NCBI GenBank assembly: GCA_964030785.1
Contig: OZ034968.1
Location: forward strand, 43,029,186-43,093,185
DNA length: 64,000 bases
Direction of reading: 5' to 3'
From: Siderastrea siderea
Lineage: Eukaryota > Cnidaria > Anthozoa > Scleractinia > Rhizangiidae
A model generated the notes under the pieces. That model saw only the letters and a program-made list of their open reading frames with translations, ran no database searches and was not told the origin of the DNA. Numbering within the stretch: the first letter of the stretch is position 1; every line of letters starts with the position of its first letter. Positions 49,024 to 61,048 of this stretch are shown piece after piece. Position numbers and translations under genes: made by a program.

Positions 49024-49935
49024 CACCCAACAAAACAAAAACTTATCACTTGAAGACTGTTCTCTAATGCCTGCACATGCTTCCTTCAAGTTTGTTCTTG
49101 ATATCCTGGACATGCTCAAAACCATTTAACAAGACTCAACCCACCCCAAAAACCAACAACTAATCCCTTGAAGTCTGTTCTCTAACGCCCGGACATGCTC
49201 TATACAATTAAGCAAGTCTCAACCCACCGAACAGAACAAAAACTAACCCCTTGAAGTCTGTTCTCTAATGCCTGGACATTCTTGAAACAATTTAGCAAGT
49301 CTCAATCCACCCAACAAAACAACAACTAATCCCTTGTAGTCTGGTCTACTGGACATGCTCAAAACAATTTAACAAGACTCAACCCACCCAACAACAAAAA
49401 AACTAATCCCTTCAAGTTTGTTCTCTAACGCCTGGACATGCTCAAAACAATTATTTTAACAAGACTCAACGCATCCAAGAAAACAAAACCTAACCACTTG
49501 AAGTCTGTTCTTGATATCCTGGGCATGCTCAAAACAATTTAACAAGATTCAACCAACCCAAGAAAACAAAACCTAACCCCTTGAAGTCTGTTCTTGATCT
49601 CCTGGACATGCTCAAAACAATCTAGCAAGTCTCAAGCCATCCAACAAAACAAAACCTAACCCCTTGAAGTCTGTTCTCAAAAGCCTGGACATGCTCAAAA
49701 CAATTTTACAAGACTCAACCCACCCAAGAAAACAAAACTTAACCCCTATGAATTCTGTTCTCTAATGCCTGGACATGCTCAAAACAATTTGACGAGACTC
49801 AACCCACCCAACAACAAAAAAACTAATCCCTTCAAGTCTGTTCTCTAACGCCTGGACATGCTCAAAACAATAATATTATTTACCAAGTCTCAACCCACCC
49901 AACAAAACAAAAACTTATCTCTTGACTTCTGTATG

Positions 49936-50566
49936 GAAAAATGTCGCCATTTTGGTTTGAGACCTAGTTGGAAGGGGCTTGTGTTATTTCTAACTGTGAC
50001 GTAAATTCAAGAACACAAGATTTGCATATTGCAGTTTACCACTTGTTTTCTTTAGAAAATTGCCTGCAGTAGATGGAAAAAATGTCCAGTAAATGTGTTG
50101 TAGAGAGATGTTACAGCACCTGGAACTTGATGGAACTGGATCATCCCAAAGCCAAGAAAAGAATGAATTTTGCCTGGCAAGCTATCAAAGTTTTATTTTT
50201 AGCAGACTTAAGGCCAAAGGATTTTGCAGTCTTAATTCTGGTGGTTTATGCGGTTACGGTTGGCTCAGGAGCCAATGGGTTAAAATAAGGCAATTACGAG
50301 GGAAAGAGTCTTAGAAAGTCCACCTTTCTTCAAAGATGTCCACAGCTTTTGATTTATCTTATAAGCTTACTTCACTCTAGCCCAACCCCCACCCCTTGTA
50401 GGATTTCATGTAGTTTTCTACCTTCATTATCTGCAAGGCCTCTTCATCTGAAAAACTTTGATTATTCTCCTTTCAAGGGCTGCTGTTGCCTTGGATTGTC
50501 CATCTTACAACCTAAAACAGAATAAAAAAAATATTAACAAAAAACTACAGAATAAGATATCATTTT
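49936..50566. other. Spacer between two satellites
   Basis: A short frame at 50,073-50,288 has an ATG but no homology or composition that convinces me. Otherwise AT-rich sequence with a run of nine A near 50,524. Confidence 0.35.
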
Positions 50567-50702
50567 ATCTGTAACACACTGACAATATTTACTGTAAGAT
50601 ACATGACTTGACTGTGAAAACTTGCCCACAGAATATTGGTCCTTACAATGTAGGTACAAAAACACAGACAATATTTACTGTAAGATACAGGACTCGAGTC
50701 AT

Positions 50703-52567
50703 TCAGAAAATCCCCGGATGTCAGTGAAGAGTTAATCATGCGCGGGATTACTGCAACAGCATGCAACAGCATCAATGTTCGAACGAATGGTCTTAATTTT
50801 ACGAATAAAGAATCGGCCAATACCATTGGTAAGGGCTGTTTTGTCCAAGTAGTTAGGAAAAGATGGAGCCTCCTTTTTAGATAGTAATTTCTTTGCTGCC
50901 CTAAATAGCCTTCCTTGGTCCGAAGCATTTTCCATGATAAAATCTGTATAGAAAGCTTTCCTTGCAGCATTCATATGAAAGGTCACATGATTTCGCTGCG
51001 CTTTGAATGCGTCGAAATCCTCACGCAGCCCTGATCGTCGCCAGCACCGTTCTTTCTTCTCAACCGTTTAGCAGCACCGATCTCTCCAGTGTAGCACGGC
51101 ACAGAGGGACATGGCCAGAAACGTTTGGTCTTAATCGGAGCATAACGGTCAATAAGTGTGGAAAGAGTGGAGTTGTAGTCTGTGGCTAGCTTATCCACGA
51201 CTTCCGCAGATGTTTCTACAGTCCTATGATCTAGGCACAGTGAAGATGCTTCTAGGTCATTTTTGAACCTCTCTAAGTCAATAGTTTTGTACTTGCTATA
51301 TGAGAGCACCTTTTTTTTAACAGGAGGTTTCTCAGGCAGCAACTTACAGCAAACAGACCCATGATCCGAGATGTAACGATCAACTATGGGTGGGGCCATC
51401 AGAACACCGAGTGATAATGAGGTCAAGGGTGTGGCCGTCCTCATGCGTAGGTTCGGTGACGTGCTGCACAAGTCCAAAACACTCAAGGAGATCAGCGAAC
51501 TTCATTGCATCGTAGTCACTGGTAACGTCAACATGGACATTATAATCCCTGGTTAGTAAAATCGGCTCCCTGGATAGTAGTACTGTTTCTAGATAATCAG
51601 AGAATTCTCTAAAGAAAACACTTGTTGGAACTCTGTGCTCATCGGAGTACGGCGGACGGTAAATTATAAATAGACAGAATTTGTGACTAACGGTGCTAAC
51701 GACCCACTCTGAAAATTCAAACGACTCTTTCTCTCCAGCTTCGACTTTCTGAACTCGCAGTGTATCACTGTATATCAACCCAGTACCGCCACCGCACCGG
51801 CCTACACGGGGGTGGTCTACAAAATTATAACCATCAAGGGCTAGCTCAGCTCTAACAGCAGCATCTTTTTCGGTGAGCCACGTTTCTGTTATTGCGTGAA
51901 GATCAGCTTTTAGGTCACACAAATAGTCCACAAGCATCGCTGTTTTGTTTCTAATAGATCTAGTGTTCAGCAAACCCAATAACAAAGAGCTTTGAAAATG
52001 CACAACCAAAGGCAAATAAAGTCTATTGGGCAACACACTTCTAAGATTCTGTGGATTACGTCTCCCATTACCATTGTTATGCCTGGGTTTCTCTCGGGTA
52101 GAAACAATTGTTGGTATCGAGCGCCCCGCAGGACCGGGATTTAGCTTGAAAACAAGATCACCAATCAATTCCAGATGGAACGTTGCGTCAGAATTGGCAT
52201 AGTATAAGCACAGGCATCTATGTCTTCTAGACCGCAATTTACGCTTGAAGAGAATGACATTCCACTCCACACAATCAAGACAAATTGTAAGGTGACTGGC
52301 CGTCTCATTCCACGCCTTTGGGGGCGATAGCTGATTGAACCCATTGTTAAGTGAGCAAACAACATCCATTTGATTTTCAAGAGGCAGCAAAATCGAGTCC
52401 ACAAAACAGTGCTTTTCCTTAGCCAGTTGATCTTTCTCGGCCAAGTAGACGTCGCTATGTGTTCTTCGGCCAGTTGGAAAGGATTCTCCATATTTATATT
52501 TGATGAAAGTGGCTCCTAGAAGGCACAGAGAGAGCAGAGGAACAAGTGTCCTAGCCTCATTAAGCAT
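50703..52567 (-). mobile_element. CR1-like LINE fragment, endonuclease part only
   Basis: On the minus strand a frame from 52,567 to 51,380 has an N-terminal region with L-N-P-G-P-A-G, then an apurinic-endonuclease domain: L-N-T-R-S-I-R-N-K, T-E-T-W-L, the R-P-P-Y segment and a D-Y-N-V-H-V-D strand where functional copies usually have G-D-F-N. Frame changes near 51,460 and 51,000 lead on through the linker (I-S-D-H-G-S-V) to 50,732. The reverse transcriptase that should follow is absent; satellite sequence starts instead. Clearly dead. Confidence 0.85.
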
Positions 52568-53014
52568 TACTGTATTTACTGTAAATTACATGACTTCAGT
52601 GTGAAACCTTGCCACAGAATAATGGTCCTTACAATGTAGGTATAGAAACACACTGACAATATTTACTGTAAGATACATGACTTCAGTGTGAAAACTTTCC
52701 CAAAGAGTATTGGACCTTACAATGTAGGTATAGAAACACACTGACATTTTTTACAGTAAGATACATGACTTCAGTGTGAAAACTTGCCCACAGAATACTG
52801 GTCCTTACAATGTAGGTATAGAAACACACTGACAATTTTTACTGTAAGATACATGACTTCAGTGTGAAAACTTTCCCAAAGAATATTGGTCCTTACAATG
52901 TAGGTATAGAAACACACTGACAAAATTTACTGCAAGATACATGACTTGAGTGTGAAAACTTGCCACAGAATATTGGTCCTTACAATGTAGCTGGTACCAA
53001 AACACACTGACAAT

Positions 53015-53226
53015 AGCGACCTTTAGATCTGACTATGAGTACGAGTTTGGAATTTCGATACGATTACATCCCTCGAACTATATCTCTTTCCTGTTGCTGG
53101 CTAACACATAAATAAACGTTAGGGATAAGATTGGTGTGATAAATAACTATATGAGGTGCATGAATTTGGTTTGAAGACTTGCACTCGTACTCAATCTCGT
53201 ACTCGTAGTCCAATCTAAAGGTCGCT
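53015..53226. mobile_element. 212-bp MITE in satellite, copy 1
   Basis: Terminal inverted repeats of about 30 bp, AGCGACCTTTAGATCTGAC on the left and the complement of AGCGACCTTTAGATTGGAC on the right. AAT is duplicated at 53,012-53,014 and 53,227-53,229, dividing a satellite unit at gac-AAT-attt. Non-coding. Confidence 0.85.
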
Positions 53227-54368
53227 AATATTTACTGTAAATTACATGACTTCAGTGTGAAAACTTGCCCACAGAATATTGGTCCTTACAATGTAGGTAT
53301 AGAAACACACTGACATTTTTTACAGTAAGATACATGACTTCAGTGTGAAAACTTGCCCACAGAATATTGGTCCTTACAATGTAGGTATAGAAACACACTG
53401 ACAATTTTTACTGTAAGATACATGACTTCAGTGTGAAAACTTTCCCAAAGAATATTGGTCCTTACAATGTAGGTATAGAAACACACTGACAATTTTTACT
53501 GTAAGATACATGACTTCAGTGTGAAAACTTTCCCAAAGAATATTATTGGTCCTTACAATGTAGGTATAGAAACACACTGACAATTTTTACTGTAAGATAC
53601 ATGACTTGAGTGTGAAAACTTGCCCACAGAATATTGGTCCTTACAATGTAGGTGTAGAAACACACTGACAATATTTACTGCAAGATACATGACTTGAGTG
53701 TGAAAACTTGCCCACAGAATATTGGTCCTTACAATGTAGGTACAGAAACACACTGACAATATTTACTGTAAGATACATGACTTGAGTGTGAAAACTTGTC
53801 CACAGAATATTAGGTCCTTACAATGTAGGTATAGAAACACACTGACAATATCTACTGCAAGATACATAACTTGAGTGAGAAAACTTGCCCACGGAATATT
53901 GGTCCAGTCAGATGGTCTTGAAATATCTCAAAGTTATGTTTCATTTGGAAGGAAATAACTGAATAAAGCCTGAATGGTCCTTACAATGTAGGTATAGAAA
54001 CACTGACAATATTTACTGTAAGATACATGACTTCACTGTGAAAACTTTCCCAAAGAATACTGGTCCTTACAATGTAGGTATAGAAACACACTGACATTTT
54101 TTACGGTAGGATACATGACTTCAGTGTGAAAACTTACCCACAGAATAATTATTGGTCCTTACTATGTAGGTACAGAAACACACTGACAATATTTACTGTA
54201 AGATACATGACTTAAGTGTAAAAACTTCCCCACAGAATATTGGTCCTTACAATGTAGGTATAGAAACACACTGACAAAATTTACTGCAAGATACATGACT
54301 TGAGTGTGAAAACTTGCCACAGAATATTGGTCCTTACAATGTAGCTGGTACCAAAACACACTGACAAT

Positions 54369-54580
54369 AGCGACCTTTAGATCTGACTATGAGTACGAGT
54401 TTGGAATTTCGATACGATTACATCCCTCGAACTATATCTCTTTCCTGTTGCTGGCTAACACATAAATAAACGTTAGGGATAAGATTGGTGTGATAAATAA
54501 CTATATGAGGCGCATGAATTTGGTTTGAAGACTTGCACTCGTACTCAATCTCGTACTCGTAGTCCAATCTAAAGGTCGCT
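54369..54580. mobile_element. 212-bp MITE in satellite, copy 2
   Basis: Almost identical to copy 1 and located at exactly the same base of the satellite unit, preceded by the same variant unit (gtagctggtaccaaaac). It was therefore copied with the array, not inserted anew. Confidence 0.85.
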
Positions 54581-55025
54581 AATATTTACTGTAAATTACA
54601 TGACTTCAGTGTGAAAACTTGCCCACAGAATATTGGTCCTTACAATGTAGGTACAGAAACACACTGACAATATTTACTGTAAGATACATGACTTGAGTGT
54701 GAAAACTTGCCCACAGAATATTGGTCCTTACAATGTAGGTATAGAAACACACTGACAATTTTTACTGCAAGATACATGACGTGAGTGTGAAAACTCTCCC
54801 AAAGAATATTGGTCCTTACAATGTAGGTATAGAAACACACTGACAATTTTTACTGTAAGATAAATGACTTGAGTGTGAAAACTTGCCCACAGAATATTGG
54901 TCCTTACAATGTAGGTATAGAAACACACTGACAATATTTACTGCAAGATACATGACTTGAGTGTGAAAACTTGCCACAGAATATTGGTCCTTACAATGTA
55001 GCTGGTACCAAAACAAACTGACAAT

Positions 55026-55255
55026 AGTGACCTTTAGATCTGACTATGAGTACAAAATTGAGTATGAGCACGAGTTTGGAATTTCGATACGATTATATCC
55101 CTCGAACTACATCTCTTTCCTGTTGCTGGCTAATGCATAAATAAACGTTAGGGATAAGATTGGTGTGATAAATAATTATATGAGGCGCATGAATTTGGTT
55201 TGAAGACTTGCACTCGTACTCAGTCTCGTACTCGTGGTCCAATCTAAAGGTCGCT
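55026..55255. mobile_element. MITE in satellite, copy 3 with 18-bp insertion
   Basis: Same element and same insertion site as copies 1 and 2, with an extra ~18 bp (acaaaattgagtatgagc-like) near the left end and several substitutions, so it separated from the others earlier. Confidence 0.85.
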
Positions 55256-56057
55256 AATATTTACTGTAAATTACATGACTTCAGTGTGAAAACTTGCCCA
55301 CAGAATATTGGTCCTTACAATGTAGGTATAGAAACACACTGACAATATTTACTGTAAGATACATGACTTGAGTGTGAAAACTTGCCCACAGAATATTGGT
55401 CCTTACAATGTAGGTATAGAAACACACTGACAATTTTTACTGCAAGATACATGACGTGAGTGTGAAAACTTGCCCACAGAATATTGGTCCTTACAATGTA
55501 GGTATAGAAACACACTGACAATTTTTACTGCAAGAATGATACATGACTTGAGTGTGAATACTTGCCCACAGAATATTGGTCCTTACAATGTAGGTATAGA
55601 AACACACTGACAATTTTTACTGCAAGATACATGACTTGAGTGTGAAAACTTGCCCACAGAATATTGGCCCTTACAATGTAGGTATAGAAACACACTGACA
55701 ATATTTACCGTAAGATACATGACTTCAGTGTGCAAACCTGCCCAAATAATATTGGTCCTTACAATGTAGGTACAGAAACACGCTGACAATATTTACTGTA
55801 AGATACATGACTTGAGTGTGAAAACTTGCCCACAGAATATTGGTCCTTACAATGTAGGTACAGAAACACACTGACAATATTTACTGTAAGATACATGACT
55901 TCAGTGAGAAAACTTGCTCACAGAATATTGGTCCAGTCAGATGGTCTTGAAATATCTCAAAGTTATGTTTAATTTGGAAGGAAATAACTGAATAAAGCCT
56001 TTGTCACTTGTATTTAAATAAATTTTGGCTTCGTAAAATGAAGGTGACAGACTACTA

Positions 56058-57723
56058 CAGTACCGCTCAAAAGTAAGTTACCACCCTCTCGCGAGACGCG
56101 ATTTTTGTCTCGAGAGACGAGAGTCTCGTCTTGCGAGAGGCTGAAGAATACTGTAAGTACCAATGCTTGCCGTTCTCGCGAGATAAAGACATCTACTGTG
56201 AAGTTACGGATGCGTTGTCGCAAAGCGAGTTGAATTCACCGAGTTCCTTCTATCGCAAGCCCATCGATCGCAGAAGTGATCGAAAACTAAATCACCGCAA
56301 ATTTATAAAAGGTCATAACTCCGGTTTTAAAAGGCCTATAAAGATGATTTGAGTGTAAAAACACTCCGCATTTAGAGGTGCAATTTGCAATAAGGATTAT
56401 GTGTCAAGTATTTCTCAGCATTATATTGCGAGCGAATGATCATTAGCCTCTGATAAGCGCGTCGGTAGCGCTTTTGTTTTGCGAGCGTCACGGCAAATTT
56501 ATGTGATAACGCCAGTTTTAAAATGCCTACAGAAAGGCCTATAAAGATGATTGAAACGGGGAAACACTCTGCATTTAGAGGCACAATTTGTAATAAGGAT
56601 TACACGATGCGTCGAGTATTTCACAGTACCGTATTGCGAGCAAACGATATTTTTTTATTAAACATTAGCCGCTGATGAGCGCGTCAGTAGTGAGTCACTC
56701 AGGTGAGAAGGAATATAAATCCGAAGACTTTGAATAGAAAGCAACGTAATGTTTGCAAAAATACTTCCATTCCTTACACTGAAGTCGATATCACATCAAT
56801 CTTCGCACAAAACAAGGCAAAAACCGAAGAAAAGCCTGTGATCTAAAAGGTAATTCGAGGCGTCAGAACAAATACACCGTATGCAAATTTAGCATGATTT
56901 GCATGAATGACATTTTGTAACGCAATGAGTAGTTCTCAAAGACAGCAAATTGCCCTCTTAGCTGTGTTGAAAGGCGATGGTGTTGCTTAAAATATATTTC
57001 TATGCTACTTCTTCGGGTATTCCTGTTTTGCTGGGAAATTAAAGTGGTAAAGATGCAAAGATCTTGGCGAGTTCATCCACGAGACCATCTGACAATCGGC
57101 CGTGACCTCCTGTACGTGGTTCCAATGAACTTGTAATGTATTAAAGTCTTGTTTTGAGAAGAGTTCGCGTTGTTTGCCGTAATTTTAGCACTTGGACTCG
57201 CTGTTTCTATTTCTTGAATGGAATAAAACACTGAATTGAGTGAGTTGAGCCTGTATCACCTCATCAGACACGGTTGAAATGATTGTTTACGTTTTGCCGT
57301 GTGAGTTCATGTTTATCGGGCGTCGGAAAGTTGGCGGACATTTCATTTGATTTGATGTAAATTTTCTTCGATATTTCCCTACTTTGAAAACTCGAAGAAG
57401 CAATTTTTCGATTCGATTTTTCGCTTGCCTTCAGTTGGCGAATTGTCGCCGAAATTTCGTTTAACTGTCGCACGAACACTGCGAAATATCGATCGAAAGT
57501 TCGGCGATATTTCGAAGAGAACAAAGCGAAATTCGTTCTCATTACTTTTGTACAGGACTGTAGTCGGCTTCTCGCGAGACAATTTGCTTGTAATTTAGTC
57601 CAAAATTGCCGCTTCAGTGAATCTCTCAAGACGAGAGTCTCGTCTCACTCTCGTCTCGCGAGACGAGACTCTTGTCTCGAGAGAAATGAGACGAGACTGG
57701 TAACTTACTTTTGAGCGGTACTG
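56058..57723. mobile_element. Tc1/mariner-type non-autonomous element with TCTCGCGAGA clusters, 1,666 bp
   Basis: Ends CAGTACCGCTCAAAAGTAAG and its complement, 25 bp perfect to GTTACC, flanked by TA (56,056-56,057; 57,724-57,725). Inside both ends, within ~100 bp, lie dense palindromes of tctcgcgaga, gtctcgagagac and gagactctcgtc type. Two related ~190-bp segments (about 56,320-56,470 and 56,510-56,690, both with tataaagatgatt and gcatttagaggcacaattt) repeat in direct orientation. No transposase is present. Confidence 0.85.
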
Positions 57724-57725
57724 TA

Positions 57726-59880
57726 CGTTCGCAAGATTTTAAAAGTATCTGACACTATTGGATTTGTTCGTTACATGTGTTTTGCTTTTCACTTGTTTAT
57801 AGAGGGCTCCATATACTGTCAACTGTTTTATTAGGAGGCATTTTAAGTTGAGTAGAGCCCTAAGAATGCTGCCAGCAAATATGTAGAGGCCACAGGTCTG
57901 CATGTTTTCCCATTAGTAGATTTTGACACCTCTGTATTTATTGTTATCATTGTTATTGCGACTGTTGCAATTTATCTTGGCTCATAAATATTTGCAAGAT
58001 GTGTTTAAGCTCACAAAATGTAAGTACTGGAAGGACAAGATCTTAGATTATCTGTAAAGACGTTTATTATTTTCTATGTTTGTAGTGTTATGGTGTGTTG
58101 CTTCATATTGCGGGTGAAAAATTTATTTTTGTCCAGTTTAGCCAAAGGATGCTTAGCTTTACTTCGAAAAAGATATAACCTTGTCTTAGCGAAAGCTAAA
58201 GCCCACGACAAGACATCTTTCTTATTCTTGGGCGAGTAGAATCTTAATATTCCAACGCGAGGAAGAATCTTTTGTTTTTCTGGGTACCTTTGATGGTTAT
58301 CACATACCGCACACAGCACAATCACCACTGGGAATACTTCCAATATTATTTGTATTACTGAGCTTAGAAATTAAAAAAATTACAAACGCACCGTCACACG
58401 GAACACAGTCTATTACAGTTCCCACACTGCGAATGGAAATATACAACTGAGTAACAATGTACATCTGAGTGATCAACAATTTTTACACCGACTTAATAAA
58501 ACAATCAAATTCAAAAAGTGAAATGCATTTCTTGAAAAGTATCATTGAAAAAAACTCAGAATAGCCATGTCAGCCATGTTTTTACTTTGCTGAACTTGAC
58601 ATTGCTTTTGGAAATAATGCATTGCACACACAAACTACAGATTATTCACTAATCTGCTAGCAGATTATTGAATACTCTGTAGGCTGTGCTGATTCCCAGA
58701 ATTAGCTGTAGGCTCTTAGCCAATGAGAAGACAGCTAGTGACTACAATGTATAATAATTCCTCGAATTTGCCGACAGCAGTTCACTTTTGCGAAAGTTGT
58801 ACCAGTCTACAGGAGGACATTGCATATTTTACAGACTGAATTGTTTGTGTTACAGTGCATTTCTCGAAACTTTTGACAAACAGTTTGCGAAGTTTATTTG
58901 AAACTTCCGAATTTCACTGCAAACTTGAGAATTTCATTATGAAGTTGTCAATCAAATTGCGAACTTCGGAATGAAGTTGCGAATTTCACGTGCAGCTAAG
59001 TTCGCAAGTTGGGAAGTTCTAGTTGCTTTCAAGTTTCTTGGGTGCCATTATTCCACGTCTTCGGTCTATTTTCCATTGAAATGCCACAATAGAATGGAAA
59101 TTAATTGTCAACGACTGAAGTCAAAAATGAACCGAAACTTCTCAGTGGTAAAAACACGTAAACAACTTATCCGGCACATTTCCACCTTCGACTGCATTTC
59201 TCTGCCGGTTTTAGTTTCACAAATGTTTCTTCGCTCTGCTCTCTTACCTCGAATTGGGAGCGGTGATTCTTCCTTCAGCAAATCAACCTGATACATCAGC
59301 AAGCGTTTTGCACCGAAAGGTAAGCTTAGTTCCTTTGAAAACACCATATCGACTTGATCTGAAGTGAGAAGTTTTAGCTGAAGTCTACTTGTAAATAATT
59401 CGCTGTTTTGTCGTAGCTTTGAAGGCGCTCTATCGCTTGGTTTGCGAGACTCCTAGACTCAAATTTCAAAATTCGAGATTCCGAGACCAGCTTTCATTGA
59501 CTTTATTCTTGCGAGCTCGATATTCCGAGACTCTAGTTTGCGACGCCGAGATTTCGAGACTCGCCTAAAATTTGTTGAGACCCAGGATTTTTCAAGGACC
59601 ATTCTATACCCCTTGAAGATCAAAGACTACTGAAGTTCAGTACTTACGGATTTAACATCGCCTCACTGGGACATTGCAAATATCCACTGAAAAAGAATCT
59701 ACGGGCATGTATTTCCATTGTGAAGATCTGTAGTTAATATGATGTCAACAGATTACAAGGCGTATTTTGGATTCTGTAGTCCAAGCCCTCGCTTGCGCCA
59801 TCAGTAAACATAGTGACGTTCAGTGGAACCGTTCCTGATCAGTGACGTTATGAAAAAATTCAAAATGGCGGATCGGGAGG
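57726..59880. other. Intergenic DNA, no gene seen
   Basis: AT-rich. At 58,880-59,020 a cluster of gaacttcg/gaatttcac short repeats in mixed order suggests a degenerate tandem repeat. At 59,440-59,575 a group of cgagattccgagac-like motifs repeats four times. No supported coding sequence. Confidence 0.4.
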
Positions 59881-59889
59881 GTGTCGATT

Positions 59890-60003
59890 CAACCTCGTTC
59901 CTAGGGTCCTCTCCGCTTTCAAGATGGCGGCTGGTCGTGGAGACCTCAGGATGAGTCCGCCATTTTGAAAACTCGTCGCGAGAAGAGCCTGGGGACGAGG
60001 TTG
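59890..60003. mobile_element. 114-bp foldback MITE with 9-bp target duplication
   Basis: Ends CAACCTCGTTCCTAGG and CCTGGGGACGAGGTTG are inverted repeats. GTGTCGATT is duplicated at 59,881-59,889 and 60,004-60,012. The 9-bp duplication fits MULE-type elements. The interior contains two atggcgg pieces in opposite orientation. Confidence 0.85.
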
Positions 60004-60012
60004 GTGTCGATT

Positions 60013-60908
60013 GTCGAAAAAGGCAAGCTCCTTTGTGCCAACTCAGTTAAAGTTAAAAAGCGAGCACAGATATAAACATACCTCACATTACATTTTTGAA
60101 ACACGACGACGCGACCAAATACCGATATAAGCTCATTTTCCATCTACATTTTGACATAAAAAAATACGCACACTTATTATTCCCAGGCCGGGGGATTATT
60201 AATTGGCCTTTGTTTGTACGCTGGCTGACAATTGGCAGAGAAGTGTTTACTAGAGGCAGCAATTATTCCAATTAAAGATTTCAGATGGAGTGACGGTAGG
60301 GATCGGATGGGTATATAACCAACTGATTGCCTCATTTTTTAAGGATAACCAAACTTTTTCAGTAAGGATAAGAGGAAGCGTGCGATCAAAGGAACACGTC
60401 TGAAATTCAGGATAGATTCAACAAAGGATTTTAAACAAATATTAGAGAAAATGTGACAAGCGCTAGAAAGTGAATAGGAAATTCGGTGCGCGAGGCAAGG
60501 GGAGGGGTTGAATCTCAATGGCCTTTGCAACGGACATCATTCTAAATGCAGTTTTCATGTGGTTATGCAATAGGCACAAAAGCTGCGACGAACTGTTTCT
60601 CAAAAGCTAGTTATTCCTTATTATTTTCACATACTTCTTCGTGCGAATTTTGAAGAATTGTCTGTCTCTCGGGTGTGGTCAGATTTCTGGCTAAGCCTAC
60701 GAGTCTCCAAACCATGCCAGCTGGGGGTGCTCAAAGAGAAAATCCCATGCTGAATTTTCTAACCAAAAGGGGTCAAATGATACAACAAGTATGACACCCC
60801 AAAAATCCCTACTTTACTCATTGCCAAGTTCCCCCACCCCCACCCCATGATTTGCACAATGTTGCTTCGTTTATCATCAACTAGACGCTTCGAGTGCAAC
60901 GTAAACGA
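60013..60908. other. Intergenic DNA, no gene seen
   Basis: No ORF or repeat structure that I can support; a C-rich tract (cccccacccccacccc) ends it near 60,845. Confidence 0.35.
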
Positions 60909-60911
60909 CCT

Positions 60912-61045
60912 GGCCCCAGTTGTTCAAAGGTTGGATAACGCTATCCACTGGATAAATCACTGTATAAATGTTTTGTTAATACATATCCGATGGATAGCGA
61001 TTTATCCGGTGGATAGCATTATTCAACCTTTGAACAACTGGGCCC
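60912..61045. mobile_element. ~134-bp foldback MITE
   Basis: Left arm GGCCCCAGTTGTTCAAAGG and right arm CCTTTGAACAACTGGGCC pair, and the arms continue as ttggataacgctatccac / gtggatagcattattcaa for about 50 bp each. The flanks share CCTGG (60,909-60,913 and 61,044-61,048), a possible short target duplication. Confidence 0.7.
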
Positions 61046-61048
61046 TGG

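Larger units (their letters stand above)
45270..49935. repeat. ~83-bp minisatellite array, interrupted
   Basis: A unit such as aaaacaatttaacaagac / tcaacccacccaacaaaac / ...cccttgaagtctgttct / ...cctggacatgctc repeats from about 45,270 to 46,497, at 47,497-47,581, at 48,243-48,309 and from 49,024 to about 49,935. The gaps are insertions of four elements described separately plus a copy of the 42,590 repeat at 45,828-46,003. There are no genes in the array; the unit has an A/C-rich strand. Confidence 0.85.
50567..55940. repeat. 88-bp satellite array
   Basis: The unit (ggtccttacaatgtaggta / tagaaacacactgacaat / atttactgtaagatacatga / cttgagtgtgaaaacttg / cccacagaatatt) is 88 bp, so the phase shifts by one base per unit. 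It occupies 50,567-50,700 and 52,568-55,940. A non-unit tail (agtcagatggtcttgaaatatc ... gaataaagcc) occurs at 53,906 and again at 55,933. A ~212-bp MITE is found three times. Weak frames of ~68 codons through it are artefacts of the repeat. The gap 50,703-52,567 is a LINE fragment. Confidence 0.92.

Noticed and set aside
52600..55800. Repeated ~68-codon frames of similar sequence, possibly a tandem gene family
   Set aside because: They are artefacts of the 88-bp satellite; the frame changes every unit and there is no start context or codon bias.
45270..55940. Regularly spaced repeats as a CRISPR array
   Set aside because: Units are contiguous with no unique spacers, 83 and 88 bp long, within a eukaryotic, transposon-rich region and without cas genes.
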